Source: Natronoarchaeum philippinense
Lineage (GTDB): Archaea; Halobacteriota; Halobacteria; Halobacteriales; Natronoarchaeaceae
Length of the DNA: 64,000 bases
Assembly: GCF_900215575.1 (NCBI RefSeq)
Contig: NZ_OBEJ01000001.1
Span: 1,130,588-1,194,587, forward strand
Reading direction: 5' to 3'
Within the stretch, counting starts at the first letter, position 1; each line of letters opens with the position of its first letter. Made by a program: the position numbers and the translations under genes. Below the pieces are notes generated by a model. The model did not search any database. It had not been told where the DNA came from and saw only the letters and a list, made by a program, of their open reading frames with translations. Positions 7,664-16,045 of this stretch are shown here, one piece after another.

Positions 7664-10327
7664 TCAGTTCTGAACGACGACGACCAGCTCGTCGGCCTCG
7701 ATCATCTCGCCCTCGCCGGCGTAGGTGCGTTCCTCGCGCACCTCGAACAGGTCCGCGCCGAGTTCCTCGTCGGCGACGTGGAGCGCGCCGTCGTCGAGTT
7801 CGTACTCGCCACTCTCTAGGGCGGCGTCGATCTCGCCGACCTTCTCGCCGTACTTCGGCCCGACCTGCGAGTAGTCGAGGCTGATCTCGGCGATTTCGGT
7901 CGTCACGTCGGCTGCCTCGTCGAACGCGTCGAGTTCCTCGACGTGCATCACGTCGCGGACGACGTCCTCGAACCCGTCGATGCGGCCGTACACCTCGACG
8001 CGGTCGAGTTCGGCGTTGAGCGCGAGCTGGTGCTCGCTCTTGTATCGGCGGAGCGCGCCGATGACTTCGAGCGCCGTCTCGCCGGATGCGAGGTCGGCGT
8101 CGTAGCCCGACGGCGTCGGCCAGTCGCGCAGGTGGACGCTGTCGTCGTCGGTCGACTCGTCGGCGTACAGCGACTGCCAGATCTCCTCGGTGATGTGGGG
8201 CAGCAGGGGAGCGAACAGCTCGACGAAGCGCTTGTGAGCGGTCTGCAGGGCGTAGGCCGTCGACTGGCTGTCCTCGCTGTCGAGGCGCTGCTTGGCGATT
8301 TCGAGGTAGTCGTCGCAGAACGTGTTCCAGAAGAACACGCGCAGTTCGTTGCGCGCCTTCGAGATCTGGTAGTCCTCTAACTTCTCGGTGAGGCTCCCGA
8401 TCACGGCGTCTTGGCGGGCCAGCAGCCACTCGTCGATCGGGTCCAGTTCGTCGGGCTCCTCGACGGCGCCGTCGGGCGTGAGCTGGTCGACCAGCTTCGA
8501 GGCGTTCCAGAGCTTGCGCAGCAGCTTCTCGCCGGTGACGAGATCCTGTTCCTTGAACGGGAAGTCGTCGCCGACCGACGCGCTGGCGGCCCAGTAGCGG
8601 ATCGCGTCGACGGGGTATTCCTCCATCACGTTCTCGGGGTCGACGACGTTGCCCCGCGACTTGGACATCTTCTCGCGGTTCTCGTCCAAGACGTGCCCGT
8701 TGATCAGCGTCGCGTCGAAGGGCACCTCGCCGGTGTGCTCGTAGCACTTGACAATCGTGTGGAACAGCCAAAAGGAGATGATGTCGTGGCCCTGCGGGCG
8801 CAGGTCGAAGGGGTAGAGTTCGGGGTGATCCATCGAGAACGCCTCGTCCTCTGCGTCCCAGTCCCAGCCGGCGTTGATCAGCGGCGTCAGCGAGGAGGTC
8901 GCCCACGTGTCGAAGACGTCCTCTTCTGCCTCGAACTCGTCGTGGCCACACTCGGGGCAGGCGTCGACCGGCGGCTCGTCAGAGAGCGGATCGACCGGCA
9001 GGTCCGCCTTGTCGGCCATGACTGGCTCGTCGCAGGACTCGCAGTACCACACCGGGAACGGGATGCCCGAGTCGCGCTGGCGCGAGATCAGCCAGTCCCA
9101 CTCTAGGCCCTCGATCCAGTGTTCGTACCGGGTGAACATCTTCTCGGGGTACCAGTCCATCTCCCGGCCGGCATCGAGGTACTCCTCTTTGTGGTCGAGG
9201 ATCTCGACGTACCACTGCTTGGAGACGCGGTACTCGACGGGCGTGTCACAGCGCTCGTGGACCTGCACGGCGTGGGAGATCTCCCAGCGGTCCCGAAGGT
9301 CGCCGGTTTCTTCCAAATCCTCGACGATGGCCTCGCGGGCCTCCTCGGTCGACATGCCCTCGTAGTCGCCGGCCAGATCGGTCATCGTCGCGGACTCGTC
9401 GATCGCCACGCGCAGGGGGAGGTCGTGGGCCTGATACCACTCGATGTCCTTCTGGTCGCCGAACGTACAGCACATCACGACGCCGCTGCCTTTCTCCATG
9501 TCGACGCGCTCGTCGGCGATGATCGGCACCTCGTGGCCGAAGATCGGGACGCGCGCGGACTCGCCGACGAGATCCTGATTGTCCTCGTCGTCGGGGTGGA
9601 CGAACACCGAGACGCAAGCGGGGATCAGCTCGGGACGGGTCGTCGAGATGACGAACTCGTCGCGGGGAGCGTCGTCGCCGACAACGTCGAACGCGATGTC
9701 GTTGAAGTGCGAGCCGCGCTCGTCGTCTTCCATCTCGACCTGCGAGATCGCCGTCTCGCAGTCGGGACACCAGATCGCTGGCGCCTTCTTGCGGTACTCG
9801 CGGCCCTTCTCGTAGAGATCGAGGAAGGAAAGCTGGGAGACGCGCTGGACGCGCGGTTCGATCGTCTTGTACGTGTGATCCCAGTCGATCGAGCAGCCCA
9901 GCGACTGCATCTGGTCGGTGAAGGCCGCCTCGTAGTCCTGACAGACCTCGCGGCACTTCTGTTGGAACTCGCGGCGCTCGAACTCCTGATGGCGAATCCC
10001 GAGATCGCGCTCGGTCAGGCGTTCCGAGGCGATGCCGTTGTCGTCGTAGCCGAAGGGAAAGAGCACGTCGCCGTCGTACATCCGCTGGAAGCGGGCGGCG
10101 AAGTCTTGGAGCGTGTGACCGTAGAGATGCCCCATGTGGAGGCTGCCCGACACCGTCGGCGGCGGCGTGTCGATGGCGTAGGTGGTGTTGGGGTCCTGCT
10201 CGGGGTCGCCCTCGTAGGCGTAGGTCTCGGCCTCGACCCAGTGGTCCTGCCACTTGGGCTCGACCGCGTCGGCGTCGTAGCCGCCGTCGAGGCCGTCTCC
10301 AGCCTGCTCGTCGCCGTCAGCGCTCAT
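7664..10327 (-). CDS. valS: valyl-tRNA synthetase
   Basis: Charges tRNA-Val with valine; class I synthetase. 887 residues, normal for the archaeal form. Class I signatures: HMGH at residues 64-67 (PPPTVSGSLHMGHLYGH) and KMSKSRGNVVDP near residue 552. The CP1 editing domain lies between them (ISTTRPELIPACVSVFVHP). Zinc-binding-like Cys pairs occur at WCPDCETA and around CESCDE/CPECGHDE. The archaeal C-terminal domain follows the anticodon-binding helices and is short and acidic. Single gene; 77 bases separate it from the next minus-strand gene. Confidence 0.97.
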   Translation of the reverse strand: MSADGDEQAGDGLDGGYDADAVEPKWQDHWVEAETYAYEGDPEQDPNTTYAIDTPPPTVSGSLHMGHLYGHTLQDFAARFQRMYDGDVLFPFGYDDNGIASERLTERDLGIRHQEFERREFQQKCREVCQDYEAAFTDQMQSLGCSIDWDHTYKTIEPRVQRVSQLSFLDLYEKGREYRKKAPAIWCPDCETAISQVEMEDDERGSHFNDIAFDVVGDDAPRDEFVISTTRPELIPACVSVFVHPDDEDNQDLVGESARVPIFGHEVPIIADERVDMEKGSGVVMCCTFGDQKDIEWYQAHDLPLRVAIDESATMTDLAGDYEGMSTEEAREAIVEDLEETGDLRDRWEISHAVQVHERCDTPVEYRVSKQWYVEILDHKEEYLDAGREMDWYPEKMFTRYEHWIEGLEWDWLISRQRDSGIPFPVWYCESCDEPVMADKADLPVDPLSDEPPVDACPECGHDEFEAEEDVFDTWATSSLTPLINAGWDWDAEDEAFSMDHPELYPFDLRPQGHDIISFWLFHTIVKCYEHTGEVPFDATLINGHVLDENREKMSKSRGNVVDPENVMEEYPVDAIRYWAASASVGDDFPFKEQDLVTGEKLLRKLWNASKLVDQLTPDGAVEEPDELDPIDEWLLARQDAVIGSLTEKLEDYQISKARNELRVFFWNTFCDDYLEIAKQRLDSEDSQSTAYALQTAHKRFVELFAPLLPHITEEIWQSLYADESTDDDSVHLRDWPTPSGYDADLASGETALEVIGALRRYKSEHQLALNAELDRVEVYGRIDGFEDVVRDVMHVEELDAFDEAADVTTEIAEISLDYSQVGPKYGEKVGEIDAALESGEYELDDGALHVADEELGADLFEVREERTYAGEGEMIEADELVVVVQN

Positions 10328-10451
10328 GCTCTCACCGCCCGCGACGGGCGTCGTCGATACCTGCTCGTGGCGTCGTGTCTGTCGTACATACTGATCGTTG
10401 GTCTCTGAATGCCGGTCGGGTGCAATACATCCGTCGAAACGGGAGGAGAGA

Positions 10452-10471
10452 TAGGGGCTAGGACGCCCCTA
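10452..10471. repeat. 7-bp hairpin in intergenic region
   Basis: Perfect inverted repeat TAGGGGC / GCCCCTA around a 6-base loop, lying in the 263-base gap between valS and the next minus-strand gene. No T-tract on either side, so a role as terminator is uncertain. The rest of the gap holds no gene that I can see. Confidence 0.4.
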
Positions 10472-10568
10472 CGAAAACGCCGTGCGAGCCGTCGTGCCCA
10501 CGCGGATCGACAGCGGTGACGGACATACCTACGCGTACCGGCGCGCGGATCTTAGGGGTTTCGAGAGC

Positions 10569-10581
10569 GTGGCGAAGCCAC
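10569..10581 (-). terminator. short GAA-loop hairpin after the 10591-11226 gene
   Basis: GTGGC / GCCAC around a GAA loop, 10 bases beyond the stop codon of the minus-strand gene. It has the same GC-stem, GCGAAGC-loop style as hairpins at 22192-22253 and 38121-38143, which all sit at gene 3' ends, so a 3'-end signal is likely. Confidence 0.4.
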
Positions 10582-10590
10582 ACAGCGGCG

Positions 10591-11226
10591 TCACGCGGCG
10601 TCGAGGCGCAACACGGCCAGCGCGTCGTTTCGGTATCGCACCTCGGCGTCGAGATACTCCGCGAGTCGGTCGACGTGCGCGCGGTCGTCCTCGTCGTCGA
10701 GACGGAGCGAGATGCGCTCGTAGTCGTCGAGCGCGCGCTCGCCCTCCATCACCAGCGAAAATAGCTCGCGGGGCGCGACGGGGTCGCCGTCGTCGAGGCG
10801 TTCGGCGATGCCGTCGAGTCGGGCCTCGACGGTCGTCTCGACGTCGAACTCCACGTCGACGGTGACGTTGGCCGACTGCTGGTCGATGCCGTAGGCGCGC
10901 TCGGCGCCCTCGATCGCCGGGACGAGCGCGCGCTCGAAGTCGACGCCCTGCTCCTTGAGCCCGATGTAGGCAAACGAAAGCATCGCGGTGATGCCGTCGA
11001 GGAACGTCTCTTCGTCGGTCGCGCGCTCGAACACCTGCCTGCGATCCCTCCGGTCGAGCGAGTGAACGAGTAGGTCGAAGTCGACGATCCCCTCTCGGAT
11101 TCGATCGCGGATGCGCGCCTCGGCGTTGCGCTTTGACTGTTCGTGGCTCATCTCGGCCTCGCCGAGCAGGTAGGCCCGGTCGGCGGGCGTGAGGATGCCG
11201 CGGTCGCGGTCGATGTCGGTGTTCAT
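10591..11226 (-). CDS. conserved haloarchaeal protein of unknown function
   Basis: 211 residues, acidic, soluble. It begins MNTDIDRDRGILTPADRAYL and contains MSHEQSKRNAEARIRDRIREG, a helical N-terminal block I recognise as recurring in haloarchaeal hypothetical proteins. The middle (TAMLSFAYIGLKEQG) is helical and the C-terminus is VRYRNDALAVLRLDAA. No catalytic motif or membrane segment. Not named. Confidence 0.7.
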   Translation of the reverse strand: MNTDIDRDRGILTPADRAYLLGEAEMSHEQSKRNAEARIRDRIREGIVDFDLLVHSLDRRDRRQVFERATDEETFLDGITAMLSFAYIGLKEQGVDFERALVPAIEGAERAYGIDQQSANVTVDVEFDVETTVEARLDGIAERLDDGDPVAPRELFSLVMEGERALDDYERISLRLDDEDDRAHVDRLAEYLDAEVRYRNDALAVLRLDAA

Positions 11227-11416
11227 AATCTAAATCCGATTATACACAGTCGGATACCATCCGAACGTATATCAGTGCTGGGATGTCACCCCGAGGTATG
11301 TACGATCCCGCGGACCGGCGTCGAGGCGAACTTGGGGAAACGAGGCGACAACTCGACGGCACGCCCGTAGACGGTGAGCGAGCACGAACCGCCGACGGTC
11401 CGCGGACAGCGAGCCG

Positions 11417-14005
11417 ATGAACCGGGGACCGGTCGATCGGTACGCCGACGCGCTGGTCGAGCACAGCCGGCTCGTGATCGTCGTCCTGCTGGCCGCGACG
11501 CTGATCGTCGGAGCCGGGGCGGCGCTGGGGGACGCCGGCGACGGCGGCATCGGCCAGTTCGAGACCGAGTCCGAGGAGCGGGCCGCGCTCGACGAGATCG
11601 AAGCGACCTACGGCACCGACGACGCCATCGTCACCCAGATCGTCGTCCGCGACGAGGGCGGCGACGTGCTGACGAAGGAGTCGCTGCTCGACGGGCTGGA
11701 ACTCCAACAGGAGCTGCGGACCGACGACTCGATCAACAGCACGCTCCAGGCCGAGAGTCCGGTCGTCGGCGTCGAGAACGTCGTCGCCACGGCGGCGTAC
11801 TACGAGGAACAGGCCGGGGCGGGCAACCAGACGAACGCCAGCGCCGCCGGGCCGCCGACGATCGACCAGCAGATCGCGGCGCTGTCCTCGCGGTCCGACG
11901 CCGAAGTGGAGTCCTTGCTCGACCGCGTCCTCGATCCCGAGACCGAGACGCGCGGCGGCGACCCCTACCAGTTCCTGCCGTCGGACTACCAGCCCGGCTC
12001 GACCACCGCCGACGCCCGGATCACGTTCGTGTTCCAGACCACCGGCGAGGAAACCAGCCAGCAGGCGGCCTACGACGCACAGCTTGCGATCGACGCGCTG
12101 GTCGAGGAGCGGTTCGACGACGCGTTCGTCTTCGGGCAGGGGATCACCGACGACGCGTCGACTCGCGCCGTCGGGGACAGTTTCACCATCATCACGCCCG
12201 TCGCGCTGGTGCTGGTGCTCGGGGTGCTTGCGATCGCCTACCGGGACGTCGTCGACGTGCTGATCGGCGTGTTCGGCATCGCCGTCGTGATGGTCTGGCT
12301 CGCGGGGATACAGGGCTGGCTGGAGATCCCCTCCAGCCAGTTGCTGATCGCGGTCCCCTTCCTGCTGATCGGGCTGAGCATCGACTACTCGCTCCACGTC
12401 GTGATGCGGTATCGTGAGGCCAGAGAGGGCAATCTCGATACCGACGACGGATCGACCGGCCGGCGCGATCCGACCACGGCGATGCGGATGGGCGTCGCCG
12501 GCGTCGCGGTCGCGCTGGCGGCGGCGACGTTCTCGACGGGGATCGGCTTCCTCTCGAACTACGTCAGCCCGCTGGTGGCGATTCAGGACTTTGCGCTGTT
12601 GTCGGCGGGCGGCATCCTCGCGGCGTTTATCGTGTTCACCGCGCTGGTGCCGGCAGTAAAAGTAGAGGTCGAGCGCCTGTTCGATCGGTTCGGCCGAGAA
12701 CGCCGGAAACCGGCCGTCGGCGTCTCCAGCGGGCGGATCAACCGAGCGCTCTCCGCGGCGGGCTCGCTCGCCCGACGGGCGCCGATCGGCATCGTCGTCG
12801 TCGCGGTGGTGTTGGCGTCGGTGGGCGCCTACGGCGCGACCGGCATCGACACCGAGTTCAACCGCACCGACTTCCTGCCCGAGGACGCCCCCGACTGGGC
12901 CGAATCGCTGCCCGGACCGCTCGCGCCCGGCGAGTTCGACGTGCGCCAGAACGCCGAGTACCTCGGCGAGAACTTCCGCCAGCGCGGGCAGGGCGCCGAG
13001 GCACAAGTGCTGATACGTGGGTCGGTGACCGATCCAGCCGCCCTGACGGCGATCGAGAGCGCCACCAGCCAGAGCGACCCGAACGACGCGCTGGCCGACC
13101 GGCCGGGCGGCGCCGTCGCGGCCGAGACACCGGTGACGGTGCTCCGTTCGGTCGCCGCCGAAAACGAGTCGCTGGCGGCCGCGATCGACGCCCGCGATAG
13201 CGATGGCGACGGACTCCCCGACGAGGACGTTGCGGGCGTCTACGACGTGCTGTTCGACGTGGCGCCCGAGCAGGCCGCCGGCGTACTCTATCGCACGGAC
13301 GGCGGGGACTACGAGTCCGCCCGGCTGACGGTCGGCGTGCAGGGCGACGCCTCCGCTCAGACTGTCGCAGACGACGTGCGCGCGTTCGCGGCGTCGATTG
13401 AGGCCAACGCCCCGGTGACGGCCGTCGCCACCGGCGGACCCGTCGTCACGGCGGTGCTGCAGGACGCCCTGCTGGAGACGCTGATTCAGGCGCTGGCGGT
13501 CACGATCGTCGTGATCGGCGTCTTCCTGACCGGGCTGTACTGGTGGCGTCACGGCACGCCCGAGATGGCCGCCGTCACGCTCGCGCCGGTCGTGCTCGCG
13601 CTGGCGTGGCTGCTGGGCACGATGGCGCTGTTCGACGTGCCGTTCAACAGCGAAACGGCCGTCGTGACGAGCTTAGCAATCGGACTGGGCGTCGACTACA
13701 GCATCCACTTCTCCGAGCGCTTCGTCGACGAACGCAGGCGACGAGACGACGCCGACGAGGCGCTGGCGGCGACCATCGCCGGCACCGGCGGCGCGCTGCT
13801 CGGAAGCGCCGCGACGACGGCGATCGGCTTCGGCGTCCTCGCGCTGGCGCTGGCGCCGCCGCTCCAGCGCTTTGGCATCGTGACGGGACTGAGCATCATC
13901 TACGCCTTCGTCGCCTGTATCACGGTGCTGCCGAGCCTGCTGGTGCTCCGCGAGCGCGCGCTCGAACGCTTTACCAGCCACGGGAGCGCGGCCAGCGGCG
14001 ACTGA
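11417..14005 (+). CDS. RND-superfamily (MMPL-like) exporter
   Basis: 862-residue proton-driven transporter of the RND superfamily. It has the two-fold repeat of one helix, a large extracellular loop, then five helices. The first half begins RLVIVVLLAATLIVGAGAAL and its fourth helix holds LLIGLSIDYSLHVVMRYREA. The second half begins APIGIVVVAVVLASVGAYG and has the matching SLAIGLGVDYSIHFSERF. The buried Asp-Tyr pairs (IDYSLH, VDYSIH) are the proton-relay motif of the family. Substrate unknown; relatives export lipids or hydrophobic molecules. No regulator or partner gene adjoins it. Confidence 0.88.
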   Translation: MNRGPVDRYADALVEHSRLVIVVLLAATLIVGAGAALGDAGDGGIGQFETESEERAALDEIEATYGTDDAIVTQIVVRDEGGDVLTKESLLDGLELQQELRTDDSINSTLQAESPVVGVENVVATAAYYEEQAGAGNQTNASAAGPPTIDQQIAALSSRSDAEVESLLDRVLDPETETRGGDPYQFLPSDYQPGSTTADARITFVFQTTGEETSQQAAYDAQLAIDALVEERFDDAFVFGQGITDDASTRAVGDSFTIITPVALVLVLGVLAIAYRDVVDVLIGVFGIAVVMVWLAGIQGWLEIPSSQLLIAVPFLLIGLSIDYSLHVVMRYREAREGNLDTDDGSTGRRDPTTAMRMGVAGVAVALAAATFSTGIGFLSNYVSPLVAIQDFALLSAGGILAAFIVFTALVPAVKVEVERLFDRFGRERRKPAVGVSSGRINRALSAAGSLARRAPIGIVVVAVVLASVGAYGATGIDTEFNRTDFLPEDAPDWAESLPGPLAPGEFDVRQNAEYLGENFRQRGQGAEAQVLIRGSVTDPAALTAIESATSQSDPNDALADRPGGAVAAETPVTVLRSVAAENESLAAAIDARDSDGDGLPDEDVAGVYDVLFDVAPEQAAGVLYRTDGGDYESARLTVGVQGDASAQTVADDVRAFAASIEANAPVTAVATGGPVVTAVLQDALLETLIQALAVTIVVIGVFLTGLYWWRHGTPEMAAVTLAPVVLALAWLLGTMALFDVPFNSETAVVTSLAIGLGVDYSIHFSERFVDERRRRDDADEALAATIAGTGGALLGSAATTAIGFGVLALALAPPLQRFGIVTGLSIIYAFVACITVLPSLLVLRERALERFTSHGSAASGD

Positions 14006-14064
14006 TCGCGGCCGGCAGGTTTCCAACCTAACATTCAACAGACCGGCGCCGGACCAGTCGAGTG

Positions 14065-14256
14065 ATGGTCCGGTTCGAGAACTGGTTCGATTACTACGCG
14101 CTGGTCTGCGGCGTGCTGTCGCTGTGTGGCGCCGCCGTCGCCGTCTATGGAATGACCGAGGGAGCGACGATGACGATCGTCGGGGGGTCGGTGCTGGTCG
14201 GTGGCGCCGGCGCCGCGCTGCAGGTGGGTCTCACTCGTTACGACGCCGACGACTGA
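14065..14256 (+). CDS. small two-helix membrane protein
   Basis: 63 residues from ATG 14065; a GTG three bases earlier is possible. MVRFENWFDYYALVCGVLSLCG opens a membrane helix (about 10-30), and TIVGGSVLVGGAGAALQVGL forms the second; the tail is acidic. No known family. It follows the RND gene by 59 bases on the same strand and may share its transcript. Confidence 0.6.
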   Translation: MVRFENWFDYYALVCGVLSLCGAAVAVYGMTEGATMTIVGGSVLVGGAGAALQVGLTRYDADD

Positions 14257-14305
14257 TCGCGCCCGTGCGCTACCTTCATCACGCTCGGTTCGCTACCGGC
14301 ACCTG

Positions 14306-14713
14306 ATGGATCTCGAGGAGGCAGGACGACGGGCCGCCGCGTACGACTCCGTGCTCGGCGCGGTGCTCGTCGTCGTGTATCTGCTCACGGTCACGGTGGT
14401 CGGCGGGGCGCTCGCCGGCGATCCGACCGCCACGACGCCGATCGTCTCCGACGCCGTCGCGCTGGTGCTGGTCCTCGATGCCTATCGCCGGGACAGGCTG
14501 TGGGGGCTCGGCGTCTCGCTGGTCGTCGCCCTGATTCTACTCGCGTGGGCGCTGGCCGCGCTGCCGGCGGTCGGCGCCGACGCCGCCGCGGCGCTGCCCG
14601 GCTGGCTGGTTGGCGATTCCGGAAAACCACTGGCGCTGGCGGGTGCGCTCGTCGTCGGCGACGCGCTGGTGCGCCGCGGCGTCGTGCCGACGCCCGGCAC
14701 GAGTCGTGGATGA
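14306..14713 (+). CDS. hypothetical membrane protein
   Basis: 135 residues from ATG 14306. Four hydrophobic segments (VLGAVLVVVYLLTVTVVGGAL, DAVALVLVLDAY, LGVSLVVALILLAWALAALP, LALAGALVVGDALV) predict a small polytopic membrane protein, with the Arg-rich AYRRDRLW loop inside. No family recognised. It ends four bases before the stop of the convergent regulator gene. Confidence 0.6.
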   Translation: MDLEEAGRRAAAYDSVLGAVLVVVYLLTVTVVGGALAGDPTATTPIVSDAVALVLVLDAYRRDRLWGLGVSLVVALILLAWALAALPAVGADAAAALPGWLVGDSGKPLALAGALVVGDALVRRGVVPTPGTSRG

Positions 14714-14717
14714 AACG

Positions 14718-15629
14718 CTACAGTTCGACGCTCTCGCCGTCCTCGTTCGAATGGGAGCGCACCCACAGTTCGCCGATCCGCGAGAGGCGCGTCCGGTAGG
14801 ATTTCCCGCGGGACTCTTGCTCGATATAGCCCTTGCCGCCGGGGCCGAGTCGATCGACGTTGTAGATCACTTTCGACCGGAAGCTGTCGGTGTACTCCTC
14901 GTTGAGTTCCGACGCGAGCGCCTTGGCCAACTCGGAGATGCTGTCGAACTCGCCGTGCTCGCCCAGCGTAAAGAGGATCAGCTCCTCGAACGGTTTGACG
15001 TTCGAGAACGAGGCGACCGGCAACTCGACGATGTGGCGGCCGTCGATCTCTTTGGCGCCGATGGTCGTCCCGCGCTCGTCGAACTCCGAGAGCAGTTCCC
15101 GGGCGCTGTCGAGGCGCTCGTCGACCCGTTCGTCCTCCGGCGCGCCCTCGTCTTGCAGATCGGCGAGCAGTTCGCGCTGCTTGCGCAGTTCCTTGGCCAG
15201 TTCGGTTTCGAGGTACTTCTCGGGGGCCGTGTAGTAGGTGTGGATCTTCTCGCGGTCCTCCTGGCGCTCGACCATGATCGAGTGGGCCGCCGTCGCAAAG
15301 GCAAAGGAGACGGGCCGGGGCATCGCGCTGATGTTGACCCAGACCTCGTTGCCCCGATCGAGTTCGTCGTTGATCATGGCGAAGGCCTCCTCGAAGGCGG
15401 CGTCGTAGTCGTAGACGTCTTCGAGGACGAACCGGTCGGTTTCGGCGCCCAGCAGATTCCTGAAGTCCTTTTCGAGTTTCTCGGAGAGGTTCTGGGCGTA
15501 CTCGACGTTGGCCTCGCTCCCGACGGCGCCCTCCAGCAGGATGACCCGATCGACGTCCAACTGATCGCGCACGAGCGGCGCGATCAGCCGGTCGTAGTCG
15601 AACCCGACCGGAACGATGTGCGTTTGCAT
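14718..15629 (-). CDS. HFX_2341/DUF6293-type regulator: CARF-like Rossmann domain plus winged helix
   Basis: 303 residues. The N-terminal about 150 residues (MQTHIVPVGFDYDRLIAPL, DRVILLEG, then GNEVWVNISAMPRPVSFAFA) have the strand-turn layout of CARF-like ligand-sensing domains. A charged coiled linker (KYLETELAKELRKQRELLADL) leads to a C-terminal winged helix (LILFTLGEHGEFDSISELA, then RSKVIYNVDRLGPGGKGYIEQ). This is the haloarchaeal HFX_2341 family of putative transcriptional regulators (DUF6293). Ligand and target genes are unknown. TATA at 15651 gives a leaderless transcript. Confidence 0.85.
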   Translation of the reverse strand: MQTHIVPVGFDYDRLIAPLVRDQLDVDRVILLEGAVGSEANVEYAQNLSEKLEKDFRNLLGAETDRFVLEDVYDYDAAFEEAFAMINDELDRGNEVWVNISAMPRPVSFAFATAAHSIMVERQEDREKIHTYYTAPEKYLETELAKELRKQRELLADLQDEGAPEDERVDERLDSARELLSEFDERGTTIGAKEIDGRHIVELPVASFSNVKPFEELILFTLGEHGEFDSISELAKALASELNEEYTDSFRSKVIYNVDRLGPGGKGYIEQESRGKSYRTRLSRIGELWVRSHSNEDGESVEL

Positions 15630-15650
15630 ACGTGAGACGTGGGGCCGGTG

Positions 15651-15657
15651 TTTATAA
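15651..15657 (-). promoter_or_regulatory. TATA box for the HFX_2341-type regulator
   Basis: Minus-strand TTTTTATAAAC centred about 26 bases before the ATG at 15629, the leaderless spacing. Confidence 0.65.
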
Positions 15658-15722
15658 AAATCACCAGTCTCGGGCCTCGGACGCTCGGCGGGCAGTGTTG
15701 CGTGTAAGAAAGCCAGCGGTCG

Positions 15723-15932
15723 CTACTCGTCCGTGGTGTCGATACCGAGCGCCTGATTCAACCCGCAGAAACACGTCGTCGCGTTGAATCCGAGCCCGAC
15801 GGCGCCGAGCCCGGCGAGCAGCCCGGCCTTCTGTTTGCCGTTCCGCAGAGAACTGATCGCCACGACGGTCAGCACGGCGGCGAGTAGTGCGCGGACGAGT
15901 CGGTCGCGGCCACCAACGTTCGTGTCGGCCAT
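15723..15932 (-). CDS. DUF2892-like small membrane protein
   Basis: 69 residues from ATG 15932 (MADTNVGGRDRLVRALLAAV). Two hydrophobic helices follow the NVGGRDRLVR signature typical of the YgaP-tail/DUF2892 family, and the C-terminal part has FNATTCFCGLNQALGI with a Cys-Phe-Cys pair. In other proteins this domain is attached to rhodaneses. Function as a stand-alone protein unknown. The larger frame extending upstream is antisense to the symporter and is not used. Confidence 0.7.
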   Translation of the reverse strand: MADTNVGGRDRLVRALLAAVLTVVAISSLRNGKQKAGLLAGLGAVGLGFNATTCFCGLNQALGIDTTDE

Positions 15933-16045
15933 GTCAGAACGATAGGGGCCCGTCGGGCTTGTATCTTTCCGGAGGAAGCCGATTCGGAGAGAACGGAGAC
16001 CGCCGCCGCGCGCAGAGCAGACAGCCGACAGTATCGAGAGGGTCG

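Noticed and set aside
10328-10590. tRNA in the gap after valS
   Set aside because: No T-loop or acceptor stem pairing; only a 7-bp hairpin.
11240-13552. 770-codon minus-strand frame
   Set aside because: Antisense of the RND exporter; translation is low-complexity Arg/Gly/His with no motif.
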